Below are positions 12,930-24,491 of a DNA stretch of 64,000 bases, piece after piece. Below the pieces are notes generated by a model that did no database searches, was not told where the DNA came from, and saw nothing but the letters and a program-made list of their open reading frames with translations. A program made the translations under genes and the position numbers. Origin of the DNA: Druceiella hillmani (lineage: Eukaryota; Arthropoda; Insecta; Lepidoptera; Hepialidae); contig JAYKKI010000015.1 of assembly GCA_039881145.1 (NCBI GenBank), positions 24,536,501-24,600,500 of the forward strand, given 5' to 3'. The stretch's first letter is position 1. Every line of letters begins with the position of its first letter.

Positions 12930-13920
12930 GGCTGTTGTGAATGCCATTGCTGGTCATTTTAATTCAGTTTCTTCGAATAATGTTCTAGAATTCGATTTTG
13001 TAATGGTGACACGGGTCGTTGCAAAAGATAGCTCACTTCTATTGCAGATCAGTAAGTCAGATTGTGCTGAAGTTGGGTTTTGATGACTCACCTCCGTATA
13101 TAATCAAGGAATGCCCTCCGTATATATCCGAAACTGCTCTGTATCGCTGTGTCCACTTGCAAATCCAATTCCTGCTGACGTACGAGCAGCACGGTTACGA
13201 AAATGTTTTTTACTAGTCAAATTGTCGGAGACAAGAATGTCTTCCATTCTAGTATTTTTTTTGGGCTCGCAAATAATACGTCCGTTCTAGTACAATTTTG
13301 CAATTTGCAAGCTTGCAAATAATACATCCGTCTATAAGACAATATCGTCTTGAAATTTCCGATCTGGGTCTTATGTCACTCAATCTGGTGTCAGCCAAGA
13401 TAGTGACTTAGGTCCACTTCTATTGCATATTATGATAAACAAATTGCGTTCAGCTTTCAGCTAGAAGTAGGCAACGCATAAGAAGGCAACGGCCTTCTAT
13501 TTGCCGATGATTTAAAACTCTTCTGAAATATCAATAGCCGATATGATAGTGGAATGTTCCGTTACGATATCGATACAGTATTCCAATGGAATCTGAGCAA
13601 TAATCTGCAGTTTGATGTAAACGAATGTAGTCCAGCCTACGTGACACACCTGTGCATGTTATGAGCTAGATTCAAAAGAAGGTAGTTTCGCCTAGCTGTC
13701 GGAGATCTCGATGCAATTATGAATAATTATTTCACATTTTTCTGTCATATGATAGAAATCTTTCAGAAAACTTAAATGTACTCAGAATTGTCATGATGTC
13801 GAATGTATTGTTGCTTTATTTTACTCTTTGGCACATAGTATTATTAAAATGAGGACACCGGGTCTCTTATAAAACTGCTAATATTCCCATGCTGGAGAAA
13901 ATATTTAAAAAATCATGAAT
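12930..13920 (+). pseudogene. Decayed LINE reverse transcriptase (second LINE type)
   Basis: Several frame-shifted pieces read in the expected order of a non-LTR reverse transcriptase. They are a linker-like [10 protein letters not shown] (about 12946-12975), a DDSPPYIIKECPPYIS-like segment (about 13081-13128) that resembles the 'GPD.IPP.FLK.CAPYLS' region, the QGS-box analogue SGVSQDSDLGPLLL (from 13384), and the catalytic motif LFADDLKLF (from 13497). A weak C-terminal match (MLEKIFKKF) lies near 13890-13913. At least four stops or frameshifts separate them, for example between 13384 and 13497, which are in different frames. The LGPLL-type motif differs from the MGPILY motif of the Jockey-type element at 1-1951. 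It could be a CR1- or I-like LINE; the clade is not settled. Confidence 0.7.
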
Positions 13921-13935
13921 TTAATATATGTGTGT

Positions 13936-13961
13936 GAGTATATATATATATATACGTATAT

Positions 13962-13999
<38 letters not shown>

Positions 14000-14005
14000 G
14001 TATAT

Positions 14006-14070
<65 letters not shown>

Positions 14071-14072
14071 AT
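13936..14072. repeat. Compound (AT)n microsatellite
   Basis: Three AT blocks are separated by a repeated interruption (acgtatatgttt), so the interruption itself has been duplicated along with its block. It follows the end of the LINE remnant directly. Confidence 0.95.
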
Positions 14073-15978
14073 TTTTAATCAGCACGTTGATAATTAAACC
14101 TGTCTTCGTCCATTTATATTGTTAAATGCAATATTGCAAGATGCAACCTGTCTAGACATTTTTTGTGCTCCATTGACTGCTTCAGGAATGGTGTTAGGTA
14201 GTTGTTTAGTAGTTCACGACTAATCATTGGTTAGAAATATATTTACTCGAATTATTGTGTGTTCCTATTTTATTTGTTAGTTTTACTATCTCGGTGTCCT
14301 ATTAGTTTTAATTCTTATATCCTGACACTGAACCATTTGTTTAACATATTTTCCCCTTGCTCAATGCTTTGTAAATAAAAGTAATATATAAGTTGTCGTG
14401 GAGTTTTCAATAAATTTTTGGTAATGAGATTTTTTACAAACTATTGCTTAGTAGTTTCGGGAATAAAGGAAGGGGACAGTGTGAAAATTCTGCTCCATAC
14501 ACTCTTTCAGCTTCCAGCCGCTGTCAGTAAATGTGAATAGAAATTCGCAGAGAAGTGTTGATCTATATAGCTAGTAGCGATTGAAGCACTAGATTTTATT
14601 GAAGAACTTTACCTCGATAGTGAAAATAATAGGTTTTTGGGTAATGAAACATATCGTAGAAAGTCTCCTTTGGCGCTGAACTACTGTTAAATAATGAAAA
14701 ATAATTTATCAGCAATCGGCGTCAAGCCATTACGGAAATAAATCCATTACGGTTAAAAGCAGTTTTCATTGAGCTCGATTTGTATTTTAATTTTAATTTG
14801 GTTTTCTCCTCACTACCCTGAAATTTAATTTGAGCTTCTTTTCTAGATTTGTATCGATTTATACTTGGATACGTAGGGAGGAATATTTAGAAATTTTTAT
14901 TACAAGAATAAAAAAATCGATTTGTTATGAAATTTGTCACAGCCATAAGTGACTACGAGCTTATTCAATATTAGATAAGAGAAACAGAAAAGTATAAATT
15001 TAGTATCCCTTCTAGCCGCAAAGCGAGCCAACAATTATATATAATAACAAACTTAAGATATCAGAATCCTTATTTGTCGGCTATTTAGAAGACATGGGTA
15101 GATTTTTTTCGTTATTTTTAACCATCAACTTGGCCATGGCCTTTTACCTATTATTCTTAATAAGAACGAAAATTAGAAGTAAGAAATTTACATCCGCACT
15201 GCACTTACAAATTTAAATATCACTGATTGAAGGGTCTGTCTTAAAAGGACCGAAGAGGGTATTACAGGGTATTACCGTTTGTATTTACGAAAGGTATAAT
15301 AAGTTACGTCGTCCTGAGCCTCAGAGATTCGCCAAATATTGTGCCGAGAGACATCTGAATAGCGTTTTTGAGGATTAATATGTTTACCTGCTGCAATCAA
15401 ATATTTGACTTAGAGTATTTGTTCCTCAATATTGATATTATTTTCATAGTATCTGATATTGAATAACCGTATACTTATTAAGTATTCGGATCGTTTATTT
15501 ACTACTATAACCTTCATTTATTGTTAGTATTTTGAGTAATATGATCATGACGGAAAATCAAAGGAAAAATAAAGAAAAAAATTAATTGAAGTAATTTGCA
15601 GAACAAATTTCATTTTGATGTTTTATGCTGAAAATTAACACTTTTACTGTGTATATAACTAGCTTATTTATGATAATCTTCAAAAGATGAACTGCGTATG
15701 ATCGACGCAATTATATTTATGAGTTGGTTATATTAAAATGTATTGTTCTTTTCAGGGTGTTCGCAAACGAAAACCAGAATTGTTAGGATATAATACAAAT
15801 TTAATTTAAATGGATCAATTTGGTAATGAATCAATAACTTCATCTTGATCTTAATTAAATCTACGTAGTGGACAAATACTTGATGGATACAAGAAACATC
15901 TTTCGTTTCGGCCACAGGTGATTAACTAGGGGCCTCAAACGTTTCTCGCCCTTACTGAAGTTTCTATTGCCAACTAAC
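14073..15978. other. Non-coding AT-rich stretch
   Basis: No gene recognised on either strand. Slightly more GC-balanced patches at about 14450-14560 and 15230-15370 show no recognisable protein or RNA. Confidence 0.45.
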
Positions 15979-16284
15979 TTAATTACAATACGGGTTTTCG
16001 TCACGCCCGAGAACCATTATCGGTAAAGACTTTTCCTTGATTATAGACGCCGAGAACCTTTTGTTCGACAAACAGCACACGTGCGGATCAGTTCGTGGGA
16101 CGAACTTTGTTAGCTGTTTGAATGATAAGAATACAAAGCAGCTTCTCTTTGGGGTGGAATACTGAAACGAGCTGTTTTGTAACTTCAAAGGCAATTTAAA
16201 TTCAATAACAAATTTATACCTGCCTTCTGGTCGGAAACTTCGATTATTATAAGTCTTACTTAGCCTTTCAGTGGCCTTATCCAA
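15979..16284 (-). CDS. Unassigned open frame, 101 codons
   Basis: An ATG-started frame in a locally GC-richer patch, encoding a basic protein with mixed composition. No signal peptide, transmembrane segment, zinc-finger pattern or known motif was recognised. It has no neighbouring gene. It may be chance, or a fragment of an unrecognised decayed element. Confidence 0.15.
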   Translation of the reverse strand: MDKATERLSKTYNNRSFRPEGRYKFVIEFKLPLKLQNSSFQYSTPKRSCFVFLSFKQLTKFVPRTDPHVCCLSNKRFSASIIKEKSLPIMVLGRDENPYCN

Positions 16285-16617
16285 TCAGAGCGATGCTTTA
16301 AGTATTATCGAATTCACATGTTTTGAATTCCTCATGTTTGAAGTTTAGAAAGCATTTTGGCGTACATTAGGGATAATAATCGAGTTTTAATGAGCAAGCT
16401 AGTATTATGCACATTTATATACCTACATAAGGAGGTTAAAATCTGTCAAGCACCGTTAGAACTCTCATAATGAGTTCCTTATTTCTATTGACCTATTCAC
16501 AGTTAACTTTCAAAGTAACGAAAGCATGGTGGTTTACATTATAAAATTATATCATAGTCATGGTTTTCCTATAAACGTTGATAAAGCTTCTAAAATTTTT
16601 TTTATTTCATAAAGATA

Positions 16618-16618
16618 T

Positions 16619-16670
<52 letters not shown>

Positions 16671-16674
16671 CATA

Positions 16675-16719
<45 letters not shown>

Positions 16720-16730
16720 CATATATATAT

Positions 16731-16766
<36 letters not shown>
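16618..16766. repeat. Compound (AT)n microsatellite with duplicated interruption
   Basis: AT blocks carry the same interruption (tatgtatatacatata) twice, then a third partial one. This indicates tandem growth of the whole unit. It abuts the left end of the TIR element at 16770. Confidence 0.95.
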
Positions 16767-16767
<1 letters not shown>

Positions 16768-16769
16768 GA

Positions 16770-17852
16770 AAATTTTCAATTTAGATTCCTAAAATATCTT
16801 TTTACATCCTGTGCGATTATTTACTTGCAAATATAAAAAAAATTATAATTGTTGCAAAACAATCATTGAAACTGATGCATAAGAATTTCTCAAATAAAAC
16901 GATTGCCGTTAATCTGTGTTAAGTTTATAATATACATTTTAAATTTCTATATTACATAATCTATATTACGTTTTTAATGTACTTTGGGACCAATTTCAGG
17001 TCTTTGAAAAAGTGCTATAGAGGTGGTATTGAATTTATTTATTTACATCAGCCTTAAGAGGTTTTAAAGTTTGTTTAATATTTGATATTATCTGTTCTTA
17101 AATATCTAAGTTAATTATATTTTGACTGTTATATTCATCACATTGTTATAATATTAATATTTATTAAGATATTTAAAGCCAAATAATAATAAGACTTTCG
17201 CTAAAAGGTCAAGTTAAATAAACTTAATACCACCTTTATAGTATTTGTTCCGTTTTTGCTTAAATTTGTTCGCATCACAAAAATGGCACTTTACCAGTTT
17301 TGCCTTTATATTTTTAATATATTACAATTAAAAAAAAATACTAGATCGTAATTATATTGTTGAGATACGTAAATATGTCAGTCCGAACTCATCGGAAATG
17401 TTGTTTTATTTATCTTTTGAAAAAACTAAATAGTGACTTTTTTTTAGAAAATTGTACGCCAGATTATTTCAATACAAAATCACAATTAATCAAAATTATG
17501 CCCATAAATAGCCAATTTCATAAATGTATAAGGTGTTTTGTAAAACTTTCTAAATATCAACAATTAATATATTTTAATAATCCTCAAAAACTCAATAATC
17601 CTCAAAAACTCAATAATGCCTTGAAATTAGTCCCAAAGTACATTAAAAACTTAATATAGATGACGTAATATAGAAATTTAATATGTATATTAAAAAAACT
17701 TAACACAGATTACGGGCAATTAGTTTATTTGAGAAATTATTATGCATTAGTTTCAACGATTGTTTTGTAATATTTATCGTTTGTTTATATTTGCAAGTAA
17801 ATAATCTAGCAGGGTGTCGAGAAGATATTTTAGGAGACTAAATTCAAAATGT
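16770..17852. mobile_element. Non-autonomous element with long terminal inverted repeats (~230 bp), internally rearranged
   Basis: The segment 16770-17000 matches the reverse complement of 17619-17852 over its whole length, at an estimated 80-85 % by eye. Examples are the left-end block cctaaaatatct and the inner block taatgtactttgggac. A further inverted pair continues the left arm (17009-17045), but its partner lies at 17213-17247, not next to the right arm. The simplest reading is arms of about 275 bp originally, with roughly 370 bp inserted into the right arm. The open frame at 17357-17659 (100 codons) runs from the insert into the arm and contains a tandem 18-bp duplication (cctcaaaaactcaataat). 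It has no recognised function. The TIR ends do not identify a superfamily, and no target-site duplication was found. Confidence 0.75.
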
Positions 17853-20800
17853 TAGTCGTCTCATAAATCACCTTCAAAAGCTTTTAAATTCGAATTAAAT
17901 GCTTCAGTGCCAGACATTCCGTGGAACAGGCGTTTTAAAATCTGAACAAACGATGCTTTAGCATATTTAACTGTCTAAAATACTCTCATCGGAAAAAAGT
18001 TGCATTTCCAAAGATAATTATTGTGTAATTATTTTAATCAATAACATACTTTTGGAAAAATTACTGAAAATGTCACACGATAACTACTTTTTCTATTTAT
18101 GACACTATTTGTGGTTTTATTTTTGTAATAATTATTTCTCAGAACAATATTTTCTATACTTAGAATCTTGACCATTGCACTTTGAAATTAATATTATCTG
18201 TATCTGCTTGTATATTTGACTGGATAATTGTTCACTGTAGTATTTATATTTCTACGTCGTTTAAATAAAAAGAAGGAAGATATAACAGCTTTCACTGCTT
18301 CTTCTTCTAAATAACTGTCGAGTCACCGTGATTTTTGCCAAATATTAATACGTTTCGTTATTATCAAATGGGAATTGAAAGTATATAAACACTTATCCAT
18401 TTGCAAATTCTTATTTGAGCAGCAAAAATTAATTTGTTGTTGAATTTTTTATTATATTTGAAATTCAAATTTGGATTGATTTTCTTGCAAAAATATAGAA
18501 GGTTCCATAACTACCGATGAGTGAATACGCTCCCAGTTAGTAAAAGCGTGGGTTATATCATATAATTATATCCACCTACCCAAAATATCTTGTTTTTAGT
18601 ATAGCGGAGGAATATACCGGCAAAAATGTAAATATCTCTCTACATTTTCTCTATGTCTTCAGAGATTCTAAGACCATTTTGTTCACTTTCAGCTCCTAAG
18701 ATTGTAAATGTCACAAAAATATATTCATATTTAGACTGTGCTTAAACAAATTAAAGGGTTCAAAAATTTCCTTTTTTTACAAGTATTTAAAATTATCTGA
18801 ATTATGATATTAAATAATAATCAGTAAGCAGAAATATTAGCAAGTATAATTAAAGTTCACTTTACCTAATTTAAAACCCACTCTTTCATTGATGTAATTT
18901 TTTTTAAAAAAGGATTGGCAGATCAGCATAACGAATACTTGAAACTTCTACTACTACTGACCACTCACCAAAAATAACGGTGTTAATACAATCTTGTGGG
19001 ATTAAATTGACCGAGCAACATGTCAAACAGGCTAAACGTACAGTGTATTTTCATCGCCTGAATTCATTCGATTAAAGGTGTGTGGTATTAAAAATCGCAA
19101 TGGCCTACCGGTGAAAGGGTTTTCGACACATCGAATTAATCCATGAATTTAAAAAAATAATAGTCAGCTGAGCAGGATATGCTCGCGTAAAAAGAAGCAT
19201 CTATTCAAAAATAATTTTTCATGAAAGCCCTAAAGCTATAGAACCGTTTATGGAATTATGTTTTTAATGATTAATGCAATATTCCTCCTTTCTAAATGAT
19301 CTGTTCAAACATTAGAAGGTATAATAACTATAAATATCGCTATAACCTATAAAATAAAGCCATTCAATTCATTTCTTCTATATTATAATCATCATCGAAA
19401 ATATAAAATACTGCATATCTCAGAAAACCTCATCAAACAATATTTTCCTAGACTAGAAGATACGTTTAAACCTTACTGACATTATGGCTCACTGAACAAT
19501 AAAAGTAACGATGGCACTTAGTACAGCCTATGATATTTACCTCGAGTTTCAAATTTAAAAAGTGTTAAAGACAGCCTCGTAACATGAATAATAGGAATTT
19601 TCTCTAATTAAACCGAAACTGATTAGCTATCATATAAATTATTTAGTTTGAAAGCTTGTTGGTCGTTTTATTCGCTATTGGAAATCAAGAGGCAAGCGTG
19701 ATCTGAATTAATTATTTCGAAAGAATAGACTTGAACCGGCGGATTAATTTATAATAAGTTTGACTTGCCCTGCATTTTCGATGTTAGCTAACTTTCAAAT
19801 TCAAGCAAAGTGTCAGCATTTTACATTTAAAATATTAAATTTCTAATGAGATAGTGTTCTGATATTGGTGACATAATATTTTTTGGGTAATTATTAAAAC
19901 CTTTTGTCTTATCTCCTTTTTTTTTAATAAGTTACGTCAACTGAAATAAAACTTAGTTGTTGCCTGCTGTTTCTTAGCCTATATCGTACCATGTATTTAA
20001 TCTATCTACTACCTAACTGTTAAGAAGTCAAGTAAGTCACACAGTTACTTGTAAATTAATAGAAAACATGATAATCGTGGCATTTAACGTATTGTTATCT
20101 ACAGAATAACATTTTTGAAGCAATTTATTTGTGTAATTTGTAATTTTAAAAAATTGTTAGCAGTCCAGTTTCTGACCTTCTGCGGTCCGAATTCGGACCA
20201 CGGTCTGCCAATTTTTAACGTTGATGTATATATTGCTTGTGTGATAATTCTACGAAATTATTTAGTTAGTGGTTTAGCTAATAATTTTGTGCTATGAATG
20301 GTTCCTAAATTTTCTTCAAATCTACATGTCACAAAGAAATTCAAGTTTATATGCATCATCTTCATCAGTGACTTGTCCCATGTGATAGGATTTATATCAA
20401 AAAATTAACAAAGCCTGTTTAACGTATTTCTGTACTGTCGGTTTTTTATTTTGTAAATGATCGCTTACAGCTCTGCGCAATCCGTAATCAGGTGGCGCAA
20501 TGTCGAGTGAATAATGTGAATGTTCTATATCCAGTGAATAAGGTGAATGGAATTCAGCTCAAGTAATGTAATTTTTGACAGCGTATTTTGTAATTTGTGG
20601 TCTCAGGTTATCATAGAAAAAATGTACCAAGTCCTGTTGACTACTCAGTTTCTTAGCTAGTCGAATTACTTGCTGACAATAATTCCATACAACATTCCAG
20701 GAACCACTATCAATGAAAAACGCACATAGTATTCAATCAGAAGCTCAGAATTACATTTTTGATTTTAATTTGAAGCGTCGGAAAAGCGGTTGAAGCGAAT

Positions 20801-21229
20801 CTGAATTTCTATTTAGCCTGCAGCGTTTGCCCGCAATGTCGTTATTTATGTAAAAAATATTTCTCTAACATATGGTTGGAACTATCGGAAAAATACGACT
20901 TTATGCTGCCATTATATAGAACGGATATGTCATAATTTGGAAGACCACTTGCTACGACGAATAAAGTATTGATTTCATTATTTCAAGTCGTATAGACTTC
21001 TAGCTACTTTGTATTTCGGTCTATCTTGGTACTTACGATATTATGTTACTTTGAAATTGGAGTATAATACGAATTGTATTAAATTTAAGTCGGTTTGCCT
21101 AGTTATATATTAATAAAGAGTTGAGGATATGTTTATTTGGTGTCAATTGTTTCTCTAATTTTTACATTCCCCACTTACACATGGTACCGAATTACGAGTA
21201 TATTGGGAAAAGTATAAATCTAAATACAT
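17853..21229. other. Non-coding AT-rich stretch
   Basis: No gene recognised. Contains a 16-bp perfect palindrome (ggtccgaattcggacc) at 20184-20199 and otherwise only short chance frames. Confidence 0.45.
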
Positions 21230-22840
21230 CGAAGATCTATTTCCCCACAATAGCCTAAGCGGTAACGGCGTTGATATTAACTGCTTAGAAATGGAAAACA
21301 TTGTTGAAAACTATAAAATAACACCTACGCCCTCTCCATCTAGAAGTTATTTATTTGGTTCAGAGCCAGAAATTAATAATAGCTCTGCATACTCAAATAG
21401 CAGTGTATATTATAATAGCTCTATTTGTCCTGGAGGTAACTCAACTACGGAAGGCCGCAAGCGACAACGCAACCGTAAGCAAAGAATATTAAAGGAATAA
21501 AGATATTAAACGAAAATGGCTGAAGAATTTCGACAAAGCTTAGATAAGTAAGAAAGGACTACCATGTACTGAAAAAAATATCAAACCATCATGTTCCAAA
21601 AGCTTCAAATTGAAATGTTCTTAGAAAATCTGTACGGAATGAGTCGAATTTTATTTAAAATATTTTGGAAAATTTGAAATCATTTCCGGCAATGGGGAAC
21701 TCACGTTATGCTGAAGCAACAGATACTTGAAAGTCAGTTAGGTCTAGAATTTCTAAACGTAAAAAAAAAAATTTCTTTACCGATTAAACAAAGCGATATT
21801 TCTGATGTTCCACATCAAATTCCTCTATGTACGTAGCTTCTTGAATACGTTTTCGGTTGGCGAAAGAACGATTCAAACTGCTATGATTAAATTTTGTTCA
21901 GTTAATGATTCCGTGCCACCAGATGGTCGTGGCAGCCATAGAGGTATTCAAATAGATGAATCTATTGTCCAAAGTATTATTACACAAACGTGTAATAATA
22001 CGTTACAAGTGTAGGTTTATATAAACTTGTTGAGTCTCATTATATTCGCAAAGACTCGTTAAGGTTTTACCTAGACAGTGAGTTCACTTTTAGGAAGATA
22101 TTTTGTATGTATCAATAGTGGTGTGCTACGGAAAGCATTGAAAAAGAAACCCAAACAGTGAGACAATACCGCAATGTGGGTAATAAAAATATGAACATCA
22201 GCTTCCATAAACCGAAAAAGGGTATTTGTGACCAATGTCAGTTTAAAGAACAAGATAAACAAGATGCTATTGATGGCAATAGAGACATAGTTACGGTTTG
22301 TTTTGATTTCTAAAAAATCCTTAACTGTCCCCATGGAAATGTTGGGTTGTTCTATTATAGGATTAAGTTATGAGTGCATAATTTTTTGGTATTTGATCTT
22401 GCCAGTAAGAAAGTTTTCTGTTAAATGAGGCCAGACATTGACGGAAATGGTATATCATAGTGCGATGGTACAAAATAAATTCTCCTGCTTACGATATAGA
22501 AATAAATTTTTCATGTTTTTGGGAAGTTAAAAATTGACCCAAAAATTCAAAAATATAAAAAATATACAGGAATATGCTAAAAGAAGTGTCCACTTCATCT
22601 AGACATTTAAAGGTTTTAAATTGCCGCTACGAGTTAGATAACGAGAGTACAATGTTATTGTCACAGGTAAAACTTTGGCTACAAGAAGGAATTCTACATA
22701 TATTACAATTTTGAACCATTGTATAATTGTTACTTACCTATTTCTAAAACCAAATATAACAAACTTCGCAGTTTGTGTATTAATTGCATAGAGCCATCAG
22801 AACATCACAATTTTTATAAAAAAATTATTATAAGATAAAA
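21230..22840 (+). pseudogene. Decayed gene of a repeat-borne insect protein family (probable transposase)
   Basis: Coding pieces in shifting frames line up in an order I recognise from a dispersed insect protein family: a basic block RKRQRNRKQRILKE (near 21455-21500), KGLPCTEKN (near 21555), FLNTFSVGERTIQTA (near 21840), then SHYIRKDSLRFYL, then ISFHKPKKGICDQCQF with a CxxC pair (near 22195), and an 'FDF.KILNCPHGNVGLFYY' stretch (near 22300-22360). The C-terminus is LPISKTKYNKLRSLC followed by HHNFYKKI (about 22733-22832). The central part that normally lies before the C-terminus seems mostly deleted. There are at least six stops or frameshifts. I believe such proteins are transposon-derived, but I cannot name the superfamily. 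Only the piece 21291-21500 starts with ATG in an intact frame. Confidence 0.6.
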
Positions 22841-24491
22841 ATAATGAATGTTCATCTGAATAATAAATAATTTGTCAAATTTTTTTACATAATCGGTCAT
22901 TATTTTATTATAAAAGAGATCAATAAATTTTCAGAAATATTTTATTATCTTATTTCACATGGATTGTTAAGACAATCTCAAAAATCATAGATGATATTAA
23001 AAAAACAAAATCAGAAAATCGTCTCATAAAATCAACAATTTTATTAGTATCAATGTCACCAAATATTAAGGAACAATTTTTATAATTATAATGCACACCA
23101 TCTATGAATCAATACTGGAATAAACATAACGTCGTAATTTAAGATACGACACCCCGCTTGGAATTAAATGTTAAGCATAAAGACGTAACTTCAATATTTC
23201 CTGATTTTTAATACTAAATGCTAATAATATTTAATTTACTTATTCAGCATAATTAAATATATAGTAATTTTCCTTTATATCCGAAATAAATATATACAAT
23301 TTAGATTTTAAAGAAAATTATGAACTAATAATTTTAAATAACCTTCCCGAAAACTTAATATTTATGAAATTGAACTTAAGTTTTAAGCCCGACATAATCT
23401 AATATGTACACGTACAATAAAATATTCTGGAACTTTAGATCAGTCTTCTAGAAAATTTGTGGTCAAAAATATATTATTCAACCTAATTTTTAAGCAATTT
23501 TTGGGTTGCCTAGAAAGATTGACTTTGTTTTTATTCCTTTCAAATTATAAATATTGATCCTACCAGCATATTTCAAGAGAAATAAGATATTTTTTCGCCA
23601 GAACTTTCACGTAACTAGAATTGAAACAATTTAGTGTTTTGTTTCATTACCATTTTTACTTCCACTTTCTTCTATACCTATCTAACATAATTTCAGATAT
23701 GTCTCCCAACGTTCCATTTCAAATTCAAATAGTCCTTACTTTTTCCTAAATTAAAAAAAAGTTGGGTCTTGGCCCTCTTCAAATTTTGATTTCAATCATT
23801 CTGCCATTTGTTTCCATCCAAATTGTAGTTGCTATTTCACTTCGTCTGATATTATCGAGAATATTTTCATTGAATATTTTATGGCTTTTAATAGAATCCT
23901 TCAATTGTTAGTTTGAAGGATTTTATCTTCACTCATATTACAACTTTTGACACTAATTTGTTATGTATTCAGCCTCGTCGAATTTTTCATAATAACGTCT
24001 GCAATTCAAAAATTAATTTATTGAAATATTAAATTATACACTATAACCAATTGTAGAAAATATTATTTAAAAAAATTAAAAAACATGAATCCAAATTCGA
24101 ACAGTTAAGCAGCGCAATAACTATAATCTTCTTTATACTGCAATTATCTGGCTTATATACCGTTTTGAAAAAAAATGAAGTCCAAATTTGTTAGAATTTT
24201 TCTATTTTGTATTTTAGAAATTTCTCTAATATTGCATTTCAGATATATTGTATATATACAAAAGTATAGGCAGATGGTAAATGCACCTTAGACTGGTATG
24301 TTTGGTTGATTTCTTTTCACTTAGTCGTTAAAAATATATTTAAAATCGCACATGACGCTTTTTACAATTTACTGTTCATTTTTGAACCACTACTAATTAC
24401 GTCATGTTAAAATTAATTCCTTTTGTGTTATAATCTCTAAGAATAAGCTTTAAAGAGAAATACATGAAAAGATGGGCACCAAGTTGATTCC
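22841..24491. other. Non-coding AT-rich stretch
   Basis: No gene, RNA or repeat recognised. Confidence 0.45.
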
